Shown: positions 27,428 to 43,084, numbered from the stretch's first letter. The stretch is DNA of 64,000 nucleotides from Arthrobacter alpinus (GCF_900105965.1 NZ_FNTV01000001.1:1054001-1118000); one strand, 5' to 3'. Made by a program: numbers and translations. The notes: a model not told the origin generated them from the sequence alone.

Positions 27428-28198
27428 ATGAGTGTTGCCATCAGAGTCATTCCTTGCCTGGACGTCGACGCCGGCCGGGTGGTCAAGGGTGTCAAGTTCC
27501 AGAACCTGCGCGACGCCGGCGATCCGGTGGAACTGGCCAAGCGCTACGATTTGGCCGGTGCCGATGAGCTGACGTTCCTTGATGTGACGGCCTCCTCCGG
27601 AAATCGTGAGACCACCTTCGACGTTGTCTCGCGTGCCGCTGAGCAAATCTTCATCCCGCTGACGGTTGGCGGGGGAGTCCGCGAGGTCTCAGATGTGGAC
27701 AAGCTGTTGCGTTTCGGCGCGGACAAGGCCTCGATCAACACCGCAGCCATTGCCCGCCCGGCCGTCATTGACGAGATCACCCACCGCTTCGGCTCGCAGG
27801 TCCTGGTGCTCAGCGTTGACGCGCGCCGAACCCAAGGCGGAAACACGCCGTCGGGCTTTGAAGTGACAACCCACGGTGGCCGCAAGGGCACCGGCATGGA
27901 CGCCATCGAGTGGGCCAAGGAGGCCGCCGACCGTGGTGTGGGCGAAATCCTGCTGAACTCGATCGACGCCGACGGCACCAAGGAGGGCTTCGACCTGGAG
28001 CTCATCCGCCTGGTTCGCGCCGCCGTGCACATCCCGATCATCGCCTCCGGCGGTGCTGGCAAGCCGGAGCACTTCCCGCCGGCGGTTGCTGCCGGTGCCA
28101 ATGCCGTGCTGGCCGCCTCGGTGTTCCACTTCGGCCCGGACAGTGCCATTGCCGATGTTAAGAAGGCCATTCGCGACGCAGGCTACGAGGTCCGCTAG
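27428..28198 (+). CDS. hisF: imidazole glycerol phosphate synthase, cyclase subunit
   Basis: Uses ammonia from HisH to make imidazole glycerol phosphate and AICAR. 256 residues, TIM barrel. Catalytic Asp is in [30 protein letters not shown] and [11 protein letters not shown] are family motifs. AGGGGGAGA before the ATG. The partner hisH is not in the window. Confidence 0.96.
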   Translation: MSVAIRVIPCLDVDAGRVVKGVKFQNLRDAGDPVELAKRYDLAGADELTFLDVTASSGNRETTFDVVSRAAEQIFIPLTVGGGVREVSDVDKLLRFGADKASINTAAIARPAVIDEITHRFGSQVLVLSVDARRTQGGNTPSGFEVTTHGGRKGTGMDAIEWAKEAADRGVGEILLNSIDADGTKEGFDLELIRLVRAAVHIPIIASGGAGKPEHFPPAVAAGANAVLAASVFHFGPDSAIADVKKAIRDAGYEVR

Positions 28199-28206
28199 CA
28201 GTCCAA

Positions 28207-28257
28207 ACACAAGAAAACCACGCCTTCAATAATTTGGAGGCGTGGTTTTCTTTGTGT
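28207..28257. terminator. bidirectional terminator between hisF and the convergent gene
   Basis: ACACAAGAAAACCACGCC pairs with GGCGTGGTTTTCTTTGTGT (one bulge) around a TTCAATAATTTGGA loop, with T runs on both strands. Confidence 0.88.
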
Positions 28258-28278
28258 CTGGACTGCGAGAAAGCGCGG

Positions 28279-28923
28279 CTAAAATCCGACGTCGGCCGTC
28301 TGGAGAAGTGCCACGGCATCGGGTTGTCCTTCGAAAGAGACCAGAGCATGGCCGGTGCGGCCGTTGGCATGCATCAGGAGCTCCCCGGGGTCGCCGATGA
28401 TGGCCACGGAGACCGGTGCGCGTTTGGCGACGTGGCGGGGCCCCTCCGGATTCACCAGCACAATGCCGAGATCTACGCTGCGGTACAAGATTGCCGCGCG
28501 CTTGACCAGATCCGCCCAGAGCACTTCTGAATAGGCGGCATCGAGAGTGCGTGGTGCCCAGCGGTCTGAGGCGCGGCGAACATCCTCGGTGTGGACGAAG
28601 AATTCAATGAGGTTTGCGCTGTGGTCAACTGCCTTCAAGGCGAAGGGTGACAACTTGGGCGGGCCGGCCCGGAACTTCGCCACAAGGGCGGCAAATGTTT
28701 CTGAGGTGCTTGATTCGGCAGCAAGCTTTGCAATGGCCTTGTCGGTGGCCTTCTTCCAGGGTTTCAAAACCATGCCCAACCCGGCGCGCGGGTTGTGTTC
28801 GCGCAGGTATAAGTGAGCGGCCAGTTCCTGGGTGCGCCACCCGTCGCAGAGCGTGTCGGCACCAGGCCCAGCTGCCAGCAGGGTCTCGGCGAGGACTTCA
28901 CGGGAAGGTTCTACAAATCGCAT
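28279..28923 (-). CDS. TIGR03085 family metal-binding protein (MDMPI fold)
   Basis: A 214-residue protein with the mycothiol-dependent maleylpyruvate isomerase/DinB-like four-helix fold: TLCDGWRTQELAAHL near 30-45 and EFFVHTEDVRRA near 125 supply the likely metal His residues. The last ~60 residues carry the family's C-terminal strand domain. The start at 28923 (MRFVEPSREVL) is preferred over an ATG six codons earlier, since it begins with the family's typical first residues. The function of this subfamily is not settled; it may be thiol dependent. Confidence 0.85.
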   Translation of the reverse strand: MRFVEPSREVLAETLLAAGPGADTLCDGWRTQELAAHLYLREHNPRAGLGMVLKPWKKATDKAIAKLAAESSTSETFAALVAKFRAGPPKLSPFALKAVDHSANLIEFFVHTEDVRRASDRWAPRTLDAAYSEVLWADLVKRAAILYRSVDLGIVLVNPEGPRHVAKRAPVSVAIIGDPGELLMHANGRTGHALVSFEGQPDAVALLQTADVGF

Positions 28924-29082
28924 CACTTGTGAAATTAGCATGTATTCGCCCGTCGTGGCACCTAGAACCGCCGCGAGGCGCCGCCTAGTTACCTAACCAA
29001 CCCATCCAACACGACCGCAATTGCTTCGCATCGGGGCCCCGGATGGCTTTTGAAGGCCCGTCTGGCACTAGAATTGGTGGCG

Positions 29083-29499
29083 ATGCCACAAAGCCCAGAA
29101 CCCCAGTCAACTCCGGTGGAATCCGCCGGGCAGCCGCCCCTCGACCTGCCGGCCGATGTTGCCGCAAGGCTCAAGCACGATGCCGCCGGCCTGGTTGCAG
29201 CCATCATCCAGCAGCACGATTCCAAGGAAGTCTTGATGCTCGGCTGGATGGATGATGAGGCCCTGCGCCGCACGCTCAGCGAAGGTCGCGTCACGTTCTA
29301 CTCACGCTCACGCCAGGAATATTGGCGCAAGGGCGATACCTCCGGCCACTTCCAGTTCGTCAAGTCCGTTGCCCTTGACTGCGATGGCGATGCACTGTTG
29401 ATCAACGTCGACCAGGTGGGCGCGGCCTGCCACACCGGAACCACCACCTGCTTTGACGGCCGCGAGCTCGCCGCCGTCGTGGGCCATCGGGGCGCTTAG
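29083..29499 (+). CDS. hisI: phosphoribosyl-AMP cyclohydrolase
   Basis: Third step of histidine synthesis. 138 residues from ATG 29083. Motifs: [35 protein letters not shown], and the metal cysteines in [18 protein letters not shown] lies eight bases before the ATG. The first ~30 residues are a Pro-rich extension. Next gene is trpE, as in many actinobacteria. Confidence 0.95.
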   Translation: MPQSPEPQSTPVESAGQPPLDLPADVAARLKHDAAGLVAAIIQQHDSKEVLMLGWMDDEALRRTLSEGRVTFYSRSRQEYWRKGDTSGHFQFVKSVALDCDGDALLINVDQVGAACHTGTTTCFDGRELAAVVGHRGA

Positions 29500-29554
29500 C
29501 CCGCACCGGCCCCTCGCTTCATCCACCGCTTGACTCAAGAAAGCCTTTCATTCC

Positions 29555-31108
29555 ATGCAAGATTTAGGTGTCATCAGCCCCTCTCTGGCGGAATTCCGGG
29601 AGTTGGCTCGCAGCCGCCGGGTTGTTCCTGTCCATTTGAAAGTCCTTGCCGACGCCCAAACGCCCATTGGCCTGTACCGGTCCCTGGCGGCTGGCGCCCC
29701 TGGCACCTTCTTGATGGAATCGGCTGCCGCAGGTGGTGTGTGGTCGCGTTACTCGTTCATTGGCGTGCGTTCCAGCGCAACGCTCACAACCAACGACGGC
29801 GGGGCGTTCTGGCAGGGTGAGCCCCCGGCCGGCGTGCCCCTCGAGGGCAACCCCGTGGCCGCCATGGAGGCCACGCTGAAGTTGCTGGCTACCGAACGCT
29901 TGGCCGGCCTGCCGCCGTTTACCTCCGGCCTGGTTGGCTTTGTGGGATGGGAGTCCGTAAGGCACTGGGAGAAGCTGCCGACGCCTCCGCCCGATGACCT
30001 CCAGCTGCCCGAGCTGGCGTTGAACCTCGTTGCTGACATGGCTGTCCATGACAACAACGAGGGCACGCTCATGTTGATCGCCAACGCCATCAACGCCAAC
30101 GGAACCGATGAGAACGTGGACGCGGCCTGGCACGACGCCGTGGGCCGGGTCCGCGGCATGGTGGACCAGCTGCGGATCCCGGTTGCCCAGCCCATGTCCG
30201 TCCTGGATGTTCCGGCCGCCAGCTTTGCCGACAGTGTTGAAGAACGCTGGGACCGTAATGAGTACCTCAAGGCCCTCGACAAGGCCAAGGTGGCCATAGT
30301 TGACGGCGAGGTGTTCCAAGTGGTGGTTTCGCGCCGCTTTGAAATGGTCTGCGAGGCATCCGCACTGGATGTGTACCGGGTCCTGCGCAACACAAACCCC
30401 AGCCCTTACATGTACCTCTACAGCTTCGAGGACGCCCAAGGGCAGCCGTACTCGATCGTAGGATCCTCCCCGGAGGCTCTCGTGAGCGTGCTCGGTGAGG
30501 AAGTCATCACGCACCCCATCGCCGGCTCACGCCCACGCGGTGGCACCACGGAGGAAGACATCTGGCTGGCCAAGGACTTGCTTGCAGATGAAAAGGAACG
30601 CTCCGAACACCTGATGCTCGTAGACCTCTCCCGCAACGATCTGTCCAAGGTCTGCGAACCTGGAACCGTGGACGTCACCCAGTTCATGGAGGTGGAACGT
30701 TTTAGCCACATCATGCACCTCGTCTCCACAGTGGTGGGCACACTCAGCCCGGACAAGAGCGCCTACGATGTGCTGGCCGCAACATTCCCGGCCGGCACCC
30801 TCTCCGGTGCCCCCAAGCCGCGCGCGTTGAGCCTCCTGGATGAACTTGAACCGCACCGACGCGGCATCTACGGGGGAGTTGTGGGTTACCTGGACTTCGC
30901 CGGAGACATGGACATGGCCATCGCCATCCGCTCGGCACTGCTGCGCAATGGCAAGGCCTATGTCCAGGCCGGTGGCGGTATCGTGGCAGATTCAGTCAAC
31001 GAAACCGAGGCCATGGAAACCGTCAACAAGGCGGCAGCGCCTCTGCGGGCGGTTTATGCCGCCGCCTCACTGCGAGACCTCGATGAAAGCGCGGCTGCAC
31101 AATCATGA
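29555..31108 (+). CDS. trpE: anthranilate synthase component I
   Basis: Makes anthranilate from chorismate with glutamine or ammonia. 517 residues. Chorismate-binding blocks: SPEALVSVLGEEVITHPIAG, DEKERSEHLMLVDLSRNDL, FPAGTLSGAPKPRAL and YGGVVGYLDFAGDMDMAIAIRS. The N-terminal LLMES-type tryptophan feedback element is seen as TFLMESAAAGGVWSRYSF. TrpG and TrpD are not next to it. Overlaps the next gene by ATGA. Confidence 0.96.
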   Translation: MQDLGVISPSLAEFRELARSRRVVPVHLKVLADAQTPIGLYRSLAAGAPGTFLMESAAAGGVWSRYSFIGVRSSATLTTNDGGAFWQGEPPAGVPLEGNPVAAMEATLKLLATERLAGLPPFTSGLVGFVGWESVRHWEKLPTPPPDDLQLPELALNLVADMAVHDNNEGTLMLIANAINANGTDENVDAAWHDAVGRVRGMVDQLRIPVAQPMSVLDVPAASFADSVEERWDRNEYLKALDKAKVAIVDGEVFQVVVSRRFEMVCEASALDVYRVLRNTNPSPYMYLYSFEDAQGQPYSIVGSSPEALVSVLGEEVITHPIAGSRPRGGTTEEDIWLAKDLLADEKERSEHLMLVDLSRNDLSKVCEPGTVDVTQFMEVERFSHIMHLVSTVVGTLSPDKSAYDVLAATFPAGTLSGAPKPRALSLLDELEPHRRGIYGGVVGYLDFAGDMDMAIAIRSALLRNGKAYVQAGGGIVADSVNETEAMETVNKAAAPLRAVYAAASLRDLDESAAAQS

Positions 31109-31716
31109 CCACGGAACTTCCGCACACAACTGCCAAGCGCGTACCGTTTTGGCAGCGCAAAGCAAGCCTGATCCTGCTGGCGATCCTCGCAGCGTTGGCA
31201 GTCTTTGGCACCACCACGCAGACCTGGATCCATGTTGCCATCGCCCAGGGCGAGGTGGCCCAGACAGATCTGGACATTCCCGGCAATAAGGCGGCCGTCG
31301 CCGTTTCCGCCCTCGCCATGGTGGCCCTTGCCGGTGCCGTGGCTACCTCCATCGCCGGAAAGGTGGCGCGGATCGTTACCAGCTGCATTGTCTTCCTCAG
31401 TGCGGCGGGAATTGTCGCCGTCGTTCTTGGCATTGTGCTGGATCCGGCGGCAGCGGCCATGACCGAGGTCGGTACCGCAACAGGCATTGAGGGCCAGCCC
31501 TCGGATGCGACGGCGACCATCTTCCCCGTGCTGGCCATTGTGGCGGCAGTTGTTCTTGGGCTGGCAACGCTCTTGGTTCTGTGGTTTGGCCGCAACTGGA
31601 AGGTACGCAGCAAATATGATGCCGCCAAGCAGGAAAGCGCCACCGAATCGGATGGCCCGATCGATGAGATTGACCATTGGGACCAGCTCAGTCGCGGCGA
31701 GGACCCCACCGCATAG
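31105..31716 (+). CDS. TIGR02234 family Trp-biosynthesis-associated membrane protein
   Basis: A 203-residue protein with four membrane helices (KASLILLAILAALAVFG, AVAVSALAMVALAGAVATS, VTSCIVFLSAAGIVAVVLG, IFPVLAIVAAVVLGLATLLV) and an acidic C-terminus. Its place between trpE and trpC and translational coupling to trpE are typical of this actinobacterial family. The biochemical role is unknown; a role in tryptophan-related transport is only a guess. Confidence 0.88.
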   Translation: MTTELPHTTAKRVPFWQRKASLILLAILAALAVFGTTTQTWIHVAIAQGEVAQTDLDIPGNKAAVAVSALAMVALAGAVATSIAGKVARIVTSCIVFLSAAGIVAVVLGIVLDPAAAAMTEVGTATGIEGQPSDATATIFPVLAIVAAVVLGLATLLVLWFGRNWKVRSKYDAAKQESATESDGPIDEIDHWDQLSRGEDPTA

Positions 31717-31815
31717 GTGCGGCACACGTCCGCGGAGTGCGCACCTTTGCGCTTCCACGGACAAGTAATGGCAGAATGTATTTTTAGTATCCGCGTTAAA
31801 TAGGGAGATTTACCA

Positions 31816-32091
31816 ATGAGCAACAAGTCGGCTGCATCAGTATCCGTACAGGAACCCGTTGATCACAGCATTGAGATTGGTCATGGCAACAGCCCGGCAG
31901 CGTGGTCAAGCGTAGGCGTCATGCTGATTGGTGCCCTCGTGAGCTGCGTAGCTTTTGTTATCGGCGAGAGCGCAACCTTGTTGTTCTGGATCGGCGTGGG
32001 CGTCATTGTTGTTGGCGTCATCTTGGGCCCGGTCCTGCGTGCTGCAGGCTACGGCGTTGGTGGAAGCAAGCTGAAGAACACCGGCCACTAG
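31816..32091 (+). CDS. HGxxPAAW family membrane protein
   Basis: A 91-residue protein with the diagnostic HGNSPAAW motif followed by two helices (GVMLIGALVSCVAFVIG and LFWIGVGVIVVGVILGPVL). Regularly found between trpE and trpC in actinobacteria. GGGAGATTT before ATG. Function unknown. Confidence 0.9.
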   Translation: MSNKSAASVSVQEPVDHSIEIGHGNSPAAWSSVGVMLIGALVSCVAFVIGESATLLFWIGVGVIVVGVILGPVLRAAGYGVGGSKLKNTGH

Positions 32092-32093
32092 CA

Positions 32094-32909
32094 GTGAGCG
32101 TATTGCTGGAGATCGTCGACGGCGTCCGCGAGGACATGCAGGCCCGCCAAGCCCAAGTCAGCCTGGCCGAGTTGCAGGAGCGCGTCAAGCATGTGGCTCC
32201 GGCGTTGGACGCCTGGACGGCACTGGGCGGACCCTTGCCTGATCGCAGCGACCTGAAGGTCATTGCAGAGGTCAAGCGCAAGAGCCCGTCCAAGGGTGAG
32301 CTAGCCGGGATCAGCGATCCTGCCGCACTGGCGAGTCTTTACCGTGACGGCGGGGCCTCCATCATCAGCGTACTTACCGAGGAGCGCCGCTTCGGCGGTT
32401 CCCTGGCGGACCTGGACGCCGTGAAGGCAGCCGTGGACATCCCCGTGCTCCGCAAGGACTTCACCTGCGATGAGTACATGATCTGGGAAGCCCGCGCCCA
32501 CGGTGCCGATCTGGTGCTGTTGATTGTTGCAGCGCTCAGCGATGAGGAGCTGCGCAGCTACCTGGCCTTGACTCATGAGCTCGGGATGAACGCCGTGGTG
32601 GAAACCCACACCGCCGAGGAAATCAAGCGGGCGGTGGCCGTTGACGCCAAGATCATTGGCATCAACGTCCGCAACCTGAAAACCCTCGACGTGGACCGCG
32701 GAGTGTTTGCCGCCCTCGCTGGCAACATTCCCGCCGGAGCCATTGTGGTGGCCGAATCCGGCGTCCGCGACGCCTCCGATGTTGAGCATTACGGCGCCCA
32801 CGGAGCCAACGCCATTTTGGTGGGCGAGGCGCTGGTTAAAGATTCCACACCGCGGGAGCGCATCGCCGAATTCAAGGCCGTAGGGGCTCAAGCAATCAGG
32901 ACCCGCTGA
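32094..32909 (+). CDS. trpC: indole-3-glycerol phosphate synthase
   Basis: Closes the indole ring. 271 residues from a GTG two bases after the previous stop. Motifs: VIAEVKRKSPSKGEL, SVLTEERRFGGSLADL, VLRKDFTCDEYMIWEARAHG, GINVRNLKTLDVD, VAESGVR. The longer open frame upstream lies within the HGxxPAAW gene in another frame and is not used. Confidence 0.95.
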   Translation: MSVLLEIVDGVREDMQARQAQVSLAELQERVKHVAPALDAWTALGGPLPDRSDLKVIAEVKRKSPSKGELAGISDPAALASLYRDGGASIISVLTEERRFGGSLADLDAVKAAVDIPVLRKDFTCDEYMIWEARAHGADLVLLIVAALSDEELRSYLALTHELGMNAVVETHTAEEIKRAVAVDAKIIGINVRNLKTLDVDRGVFAALAGNIPAGAIVVAESGVRDASDVEHYGAHGANAILVGEALVKDSTPRERIAEFKAVGAQAIRTR

Positions 32910-32941
32910 ACTACGCCTTCTCGCGTTGAAGATGCTTGTCT

Positions 32942-32975
32942 GGGAGGGCTTGTCCGGTAACGGGCAGGCCTTCCC
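32942..32975 (+). terminator. hairpin between trpC and trpB
   Basis: GGGAGGGCTTGTCC and GGGCAGGCCTTCCC form a 14-bp stem with mismatches around GGTAAC. It sits in the 178-base gap between trpC and trpB, so trpBA may have their own promoter. Confidence 0.5.
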
Positions 32976-33096
32976 CTTCATTAGGAACCGAAAGATTTTT
33001 CTGTAACACCGCGGGTAACCGGCAGCAGCTTGTCCGGCACAACCGCCAATAGATAAATAAGCGCACGATTATTCGTAGAACAGGACGGTGGAACTG

Positions 33097-34542
33097 ATGG
33101 CTCATGTGCCAGCAGCTTCGTCTCAGGATCCCGCCGACATGGTGGATCCGGCAACAGCATTCTTGCAGGGCTCGGTCCCTGCCGAATCTACCCGGGAGCC
33201 GTCCCTGCGGCACGCTCCCGGACCGTACTTTGGCAGCTACGGCGGCCGTTGGATGCCTGAATCCCTCATCGCGGCACTGGATGAGATTGAGGAAACTTTT
33301 GAAAAAGCCAAGGTTGATCCCGAGTTCCTGGCTGAGATTGCCGAGCTGAACAAGAACTACTCCGGCCGCCCCTCACTGCTCACCGAGGCCAAGCGTTTCA
33401 GCGCACACGCAGGCGGGGCACGAGTTTTCCTCAAGCGCGAAGACCTCAACCACACCGGCTCACACAAGATCAACAACGTGTTGGGCCAGGCCCTGCTCGC
33501 CAAGCGCATGGGAAAGACCCGCATCATCGCCGAGACCGGTGCCGGCCAGCATGGCGTTGCCAGCGCCACGGCTGCGGCCTTGTTGGGCCTTGAATGCGTG
33601 GTGTACATGGGCGCAGAGGACTGCCGCCGCCAGGCGTTGAACGTGGCTCGTATGCAGTTGCTGGGCGCCACCGTGGTTCCCGTAACCAACGGGTCCCAGA
33701 CACTTAAGGATGCCATCAACGATGCCCTGCGTGACTGGGTCGCCAACGTTGAAAACACCCACTACGTGCTCGGCACGGTGTCCGGTGCCCACCCGTTCCC
33801 GGCCATGGTCCGGTTCTTCCACGAAGTCATTGGCGAAGAAGCCCGTGGCCAGATCATTGAGCAAATTGGCCGTCTGCCGGACGCCGTCTGCGCATGCATC
33901 GGTGGCGGTTCCAACGCGATTGGTTTGTTCCACGGCTTCCTGGACGATGCTGCCGTGAAAATCTACGGCTTTGAAGCTGCCGGCGATGGTGTTGAGACTG
34001 GCCGCCATGCGGCCACCATCACCCTCGGCCGCCCCGGCGTCTTGCACGGTGCACGCTCCTACCTTATGCAAGATGAGGACGGCCAGACCATCGAGTCGCA
34101 CTCCATCTCGGCAGGTCTGGACTACCCTGGCGTTGGGCCGGAGCACGCCTACCTGGCAGATCTTGGCCGCGTCACCTATGAAGCCATCACCGACGTCGAA
34201 GCCATGGACGCCTTCAAACTGTTGTGCCGTACAGAAGGCATCATCCCGGCCATCGAATCCTCACACGCCCTGGCTGGCGCACTTAAGGTTGGTCAGCGCC
34301 TTGTTGCCGACGCCGAAAACCCGGAAGACGTGGTTGTCATCGTGAACCTCTCCGGCCGCGGTGACAAGGATGTCCAGACGGCAGCCGATTGGTTTGGTTT
34401 GCTGGATGAGGACGGAAACGTCAAGGGCACCATGTTGTCCACGCGCACGGCCAAGGGCGCAGCCCATGGTGCCGGCGCAAGCACCGAAGCCACGACGGCA
34501 GAAGCCATGGATATCACCGCAGAGGATGCCAGCAATGAGTGA
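33097..34542 (+). CDS. trpB: tryptophan synthase beta chain
   Basis: Condenses indole and serine with PLP. 481 residues from ATG 33097 (GGTGG five bases before it); a GTG three codons earlier is an alternative. Motifs: [28 protein letters not shown] with the PLP lysine, [34 protein letters not shown]. An N-terminal extension of ~45 and a C-terminal ~50-residue Ala/Thr-rich tail lengthen it relative to short TrpB. Overlaps trpA by eight bases. Confidence 0.95.
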   Translation: MAHVPAASSQDPADMVDPATAFLQGSVPAESTREPSLRHAPGPYFGSYGGRWMPESLIAALDEIEETFEKAKVDPEFLAEIAELNKNYSGRPSLLTEAKRFSAHAGGARVFLKREDLNHTGSHKINNVLGQALLAKRMGKTRIIAETGAGQHGVASATAAALLGLECVVYMGAEDCRRQALNVARMQLLGATVVPVTNGSQTLKDAINDALRDWVANVENTHYVLGTVSGAHPFPAMVRFFHEVIGEEARGQIIEQIGRLPDAVCACIGGGSNAIGLFHGFLDDAAVKIYGFEAAGDGVETGRHAATITLGRPGVLHGARSYLMQDEDGQTIESHSISAGLDYPGVGPEHAYLADLGRVTYEAITDVEAMDAFKLLCRTEGIIPAIESSHALAGALKVGQRLVADAENPEDVVVIVNLSGRGDKDVQTAADWFGLLDEDGNVKGTMLSTRTAKGAAHGAGASTEATTAEAMDITAEDASNE

Positions 34543-35383
34543 GAGCAACATCAGCCCGGACACCCCTGTGAGCGTTGTCAGCAAGTCTGCTGAAGCAATC
34601 GAACGGGCCCGGTCCGCAGGCCGCAAGGCACTCATTGCCTACCTGCCCGCAGGCTTCCCCGATAAGCAGACTTCCATTGACGCGGCCATTGCGCTGGCCC
34701 GCAACGGTGCCGACATCATTGAAATCGGTATCCCGTACTCGGACCCCGTTATGGACGGTTCGGTGATTCAGGCAGCAACCACGCAGGCGTTGAACAACGG
34801 CTTCCACGTTGCAGACGTTTTCGATGTGGTTGCAGCCATTACAGCCGAAACCGATGCAACCGTTCTGGTCATGACCTACTGGAACCCGGTGATGCGCATG
34901 GGCGTGGATGAATTCTCCCGCCGCTTGGCTGAGGCTGGGGGAGCCGGGCTCATTACTCCTGACCTGATTCCTGACGAGGCCGCCGAATGGTTCGCGGCAT
35001 CGGACAAGTATGGACTTGACCGGGTCTTCTTGGTGGCACCGTCCTCCACGCCCGAACGCGTCGCCATGACCGTTGAGGCTACGCGCGGCTTTGTTTACGC
35101 CGTTTCCATCATGGGTGTCACGGGTGCTCGCACCGTGGTCTCCAGCGCCGCTGAAGCCGTGGTTGCCGCAGCTCACGCTGCCGGCGCCGAGCGCGCGTGC
35201 GTTGGCTTGGGTGTTTCCAAGGCCGCCCATGTTCGTGAAATTGCAGCCTATGCCGACGGTGTCATCGTCGGGACTGCCCTTGTGGCTGCGCTTCGCGATG
35301 GCGGCGTGCCCGCTGTCGCAGCCCTGGCTAAGGAACTAAGCACTGGTTTTGACGCAGCAACAACTGAAGCGGCAAGCGCATGA
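34535..35383 (+). CDS. trpA: tryptophan synthase alpha chain
   Basis: Releases indole from indole glycerol phosphate and channels it to TrpB. 282 residues from the ATG inside the trpB end. Motifs: [29 protein letters not shown] (catalytic Glu and Asp), [42 protein letters not shown]. Ends in the lgt start by ATGA. Confidence 0.95.
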   Translation: MSESNISPDTPVSVVSKSAEAIERARSAGRKALIAYLPAGFPDKQTSIDAAIALARNGADIIEIGIPYSDPVMDGSVIQAATTQALNNGFHVADVFDVVAAITAETDATVLVMTYWNPVMRMGVDEFSRRLAEAGGAGLITPDLIPDEAAEWFAASDKYGLDRVFLVAPSSTPERVAMTVEATRGFVYAVSIMGVTGARTVVSSAAEAVVAAAHAAGAERACVGLGVSKAAHVREIAAYADGVIVGTALVAALRDGGVPAVAALAKELSTGFDAATTEAASA

Positions 35384-36441
35384 TCGCCGCGTTGGTGCCG
35401 CAGGCCGCAGCCGCCGCCATCCCGGCCCCGTCCTGGTCGGGTTTTGATCTTGGCCCGCTGCGCATCCATGCTTACGCGTTGTGCATTCTTGCCGGCATCG
35501 TCGCCGCATTGTGGCTAACGGACCGTCGGTGGAAGCGCCGTGGCGGCCCGGAGGGATCCATCTGGGACATTGCCATCTGGGCCATTCCCTTCGGCATCAT
35601 CGGCGGCCGGCTCTACCATGTGTTCTCCTCCCCGGAGGCTTACTTTGGTCCGGGCTTTGACGGCACGGGCGATCTGTCCCTGATTCCGCAGATCTGGCTT
35701 GGTGGTCTGGGTATTTGGGGTGCCGTTGTCCTGGGTGTGGTTGGCGCGTGGATCGGCTGCCGCCGTGCAAACGTGAAGATTTCGGCATTTATTGATGCCG
35801 CGGCACCTGGAATTCTTCTGGCCCAGGCCCTGGGCCGATGGGGCAACTACTTCAACCAGGAACTCTTCGGCGGTCCCACCACGCTTCCGTGGGGCTTGAG
35901 TGTCTCGCCGGAATTCGTGCCTGCCGGCTACAGCCCCGATACGCTGTTCCACCCCACGTTCCTCTATGAGTGCATCTGGAACCTGCTGGGCGTTGCCGCC
36001 CTGCTGCTGATCGACCGTAAGCTGCGTCTCCGCAGCGGACGCCTGTTCCTGCTGTATGCCATGATCTACACGGCAGGGCGCGTCTGGATTGAAATGCTGC
36101 GCATCGACACCGCCGAGCAGATCACGCTGTTCGGCATCACCACCCGCCTGAACGTCTGGACCAGCATTTTCGTGTTCCTTGCGGCACTGGTGGTCTTCCT
36201 GATTATCACCTTCTCCAACCGCGGCAAGGATCAGGAGTCCGTGTACCTGGCGGCCAAGGCGCCCGCTGCGGAGTCCGCCAAGGTCGACGACGGCGCCACC
36301 GCCTCAGCTGGTGCGGCACCGAGCGCCGTGGACGCGGCGGCTGACACTGCCACCGCGGAGCATGCTGCGGGCGACGACACCTCTAGCAAGGATGCTCCCG
36401 AAGGCAAGGTGCACGGAGGGAAGCCCTCCGCGGGCAAGTAA
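35380..36441 (+). CDS. lgt: prolipoprotein diacylglyceryl transferase
   Basis: Adds diacylglycerol to the lipobox cysteine of lipoproteins at the membrane. 353 residues with seven helices. The Lgt signature GRWGNYFNQE is at 152-161 and GGRLYHV near 75-81. The last ~75 residues are an Ala-rich, charged, probably disordered tail, common in actinobacterial Lgt. Coupled to trpA. A strong terminator follows. Confidence 0.95.
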   Translation: MIAALVPQAAAAAIPAPSWSGFDLGPLRIHAYALCILAGIVAALWLTDRRWKRRGGPEGSIWDIAIWAIPFGIIGGRLYHVFSSPEAYFGPGFDGTGDLSLIPQIWLGGLGIWGAVVLGVVGAWIGCRRANVKISAFIDAAAPGILLAQALGRWGNYFNQELFGGPTTLPWGLSVSPEFVPAGYSPDTLFHPTFLYECIWNLLGVAALLLIDRKLRLRSGRLFLLYAMIYTAGRVWIEMLRIDTAEQITLFGITTRLNVWTSIFVFLAALVVFLIITFSNRGKDQESVYLAAKAPAAESAKVDDGATASAGAAPSAVDAAADTATAEHAAGDDTSSKDAPEGKVHGGKPSAGK

Positions 36442-36499
36442 CCCAAGATTCACCAGCATCTGGCGGCTCTTCTAGCCAGCGGCACTGAGAAGACAATAG

Positions 36500-36535
36500 A
36501 AAAAGGCGGCCCGGGACCACCCGGGCCGCCTTTTT
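36500..36535 (+). terminator. strong terminator after lgt
   Basis: AAAAGGCGGCCCGGG pairs with CCCGGGCCGCCTTTTT around ACCA. Confidence 0.92.
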
Positions 36536-36935
36536 CATGCCTGGCGCACATCGTGGGTGACCAGAAAAGGTACACAGGCGCCTCAAATGGCTCCCATTCG
36601 TAAGATTACGCACGATCCCGCACTTTTCCAGAAATCGAGTCTTCATAAATATTACTGATCATGCAGATTGTGTCAGATTCTAAGATACGTATATTTCCAC
36701 GGTTCGCACGGCTATATAGTAAAAAACGCCGGACGGGAGTTGTGACCCAAATATCCCCCGGCGATTGTGCAAATGCCCTACGCAACACAAGCGGTCGGTT
36801 ATACGCCACTCAACAGCAATACATCATCAGCAGTACATCAACACAGCAGCACCGTTGAGGAAGATCCGCTTTCCCAACGCACGGGCCAGCGTCGTCCCCA
36901 CGAATCGCTCTAACAAGGGGAAGGACTAACACGTC
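36536..36935 (+). other. long leader/promoter region of gltB
   Basis: About 400 bases without a gene; much richer in A and T than the neighbours (36600-36730). It probably carries the glutamate synthase promoter and nitrogen-control sites. AAGGGGAAGG stands just before the GTG start of gltB. I see no clear GlnR-type GTAAC/GAAAC pair. Confidence 0.5.
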
Positions 36936-41561
<4,626 letters not shown>

Positions 41562-41569
<8 letters not shown>

Positions 41570-43016
41570 TCCGCACGGTTTCTTGAACAATCGGGAACGC
41601 ATCACCCAGACCCGCCGCCCCGTTCCGGTCCGCATCATGGACTGGAAGGAAGTCTACGAGGCACAGGAACAGGGCGTTTTGAAGTCCCAGGCCGGCCGCT
41701 GCATGGACTGTGGCGTACCGTTCTGCCACCAGGGCTGCCCTTTGGGGAATTTGATCCCCGAGTGGAACGACCTCACGTGGCGCGGCAAGGGCCAGGAGGC
41801 CATTGAGCGCCTGCACGCCACGAACAACTTCCCGGAATTCACCGGGCGTTTGTGCCCGGCTCCGTGCGAATCGGCGTGTGTGCTGGGGATCAACCAGCCT
41901 GCCGTGACCATCAAGCAGGTTGAGGTTTCCATCATCGATGAGGCCTTCAACCAGGACTGGGTGCACCCGTTGCCCCCGGCCCGCCTCACGGGCAAGACTG
42001 TCGCCGTCGTTGGTTCAGGACCGGCAGGGCTCGCAGCAGCCCAGCAGCTGACCCGCACCGGACACACGGTTGCCGTGTACGAGCGTGACGACCGGATCGG
42101 TGGCCTGCTGCGTTACGGCATCCCCGATTTCAAGCTGGAGAAGGAAAGCGTTGACCGCCGCGTGGAGCAGATGTCCGCAGAGGGCACCCGCTTCCGCACC
42201 GGCATTGAAGTCGGCAAGGACATTGGGTGGGACGAGCTGCGCCGACGCTATGACGCCGTGGTGGTTTGCACGGGGGCAACTGTGCCGCGTGACCTTCCCA
42301 TCCCGGGCCGTGGACTCAACGGTGTGCACTTCGCCATGGATTACCTGGTTCAGGGCAACAAGGCTGTGGCAGGGGACGAGCTCGTGGGCCAAATCGATGC
42401 CCGTGGCAAGCACGTCGTAATCTTGGGTGGTGGCGACACCGGCGCGGACTGCATTGGTACGGCACACCGCCAGCAGGCCGCCTCGGTGACTACCTTGGCC
42501 ATTGGCCAGCAGCCGCCGTCGGACCGTTCCGTAGACCAGCCTTGGCCCACCTTCCCGAACCTTTTCGAGGTGGCCAGTGCGCATGAGGAAGGCGGTGAGC
42601 GCAGCTACTTGGCGTCGACCGTTGAATTCTTGGGCGAAAATGGTGTCCTCACCGGACTGAAGATCGCAGAGACTGCGTTTGTTGGTGGCCGTCGTGTACC
42701 CAAGGAAGGTACCGAACGCGTCATTCCCGCCGATCTGGTGTTCCTGGCGCTCGGATTTACGGGTCCGGAATCGGCTGAATTGACACACCAGTTGCCCGTG
42801 ACATTGGACTCCCGCTCAAATGTGAAACGAGATGGTTACTACATGTCGAGCCGCGAGGGCGTGTTTGTTGCGGGCGATGCAGGGCGCGGCCAGTCACTGA
42901 TTGTGTGGGCCATTGCTGAGGGCCGGGCCTGTGCCGCGGCCGTCGATAAGTTCCTCATGGGAGAGACTTTCCTGCCGGCTCCTGTCTCACCCAGTGATTC
43001 GGCTATCCGGGTCTAG
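41562..43016 (+). CDS. gltD: glutamate synthase small subunit
   Basis: Passes electrons from NADPH to GltB. 484 residues from the GTG at 41562, within the gltB end, with GGAGGTCACC before it. The N-terminal Fe-S domain has [16 protein letters not shown] and [12 protein letters not shown]; the FAD site [17 protein letters not shown] and NADPH site [15 protein letters not shown] follow; the end [17 protein letters not shown] closes the fold. Its intact state supports a working gltB. Confidence 0.95.
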
Positions 43017-43084
43017 TAGCAAAAGCGATAGGCTGTCATTAGGCACCAAAGATTTCTGCTGAAACCACACACAAGGTAGGTACA

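Noticed and set aside
32910..33096. T-box or tryptophan attenuator before trpB
   Set aside because: Only a simple hairpin is visible; no T-box consensus and no Trp-rich leader peptide.
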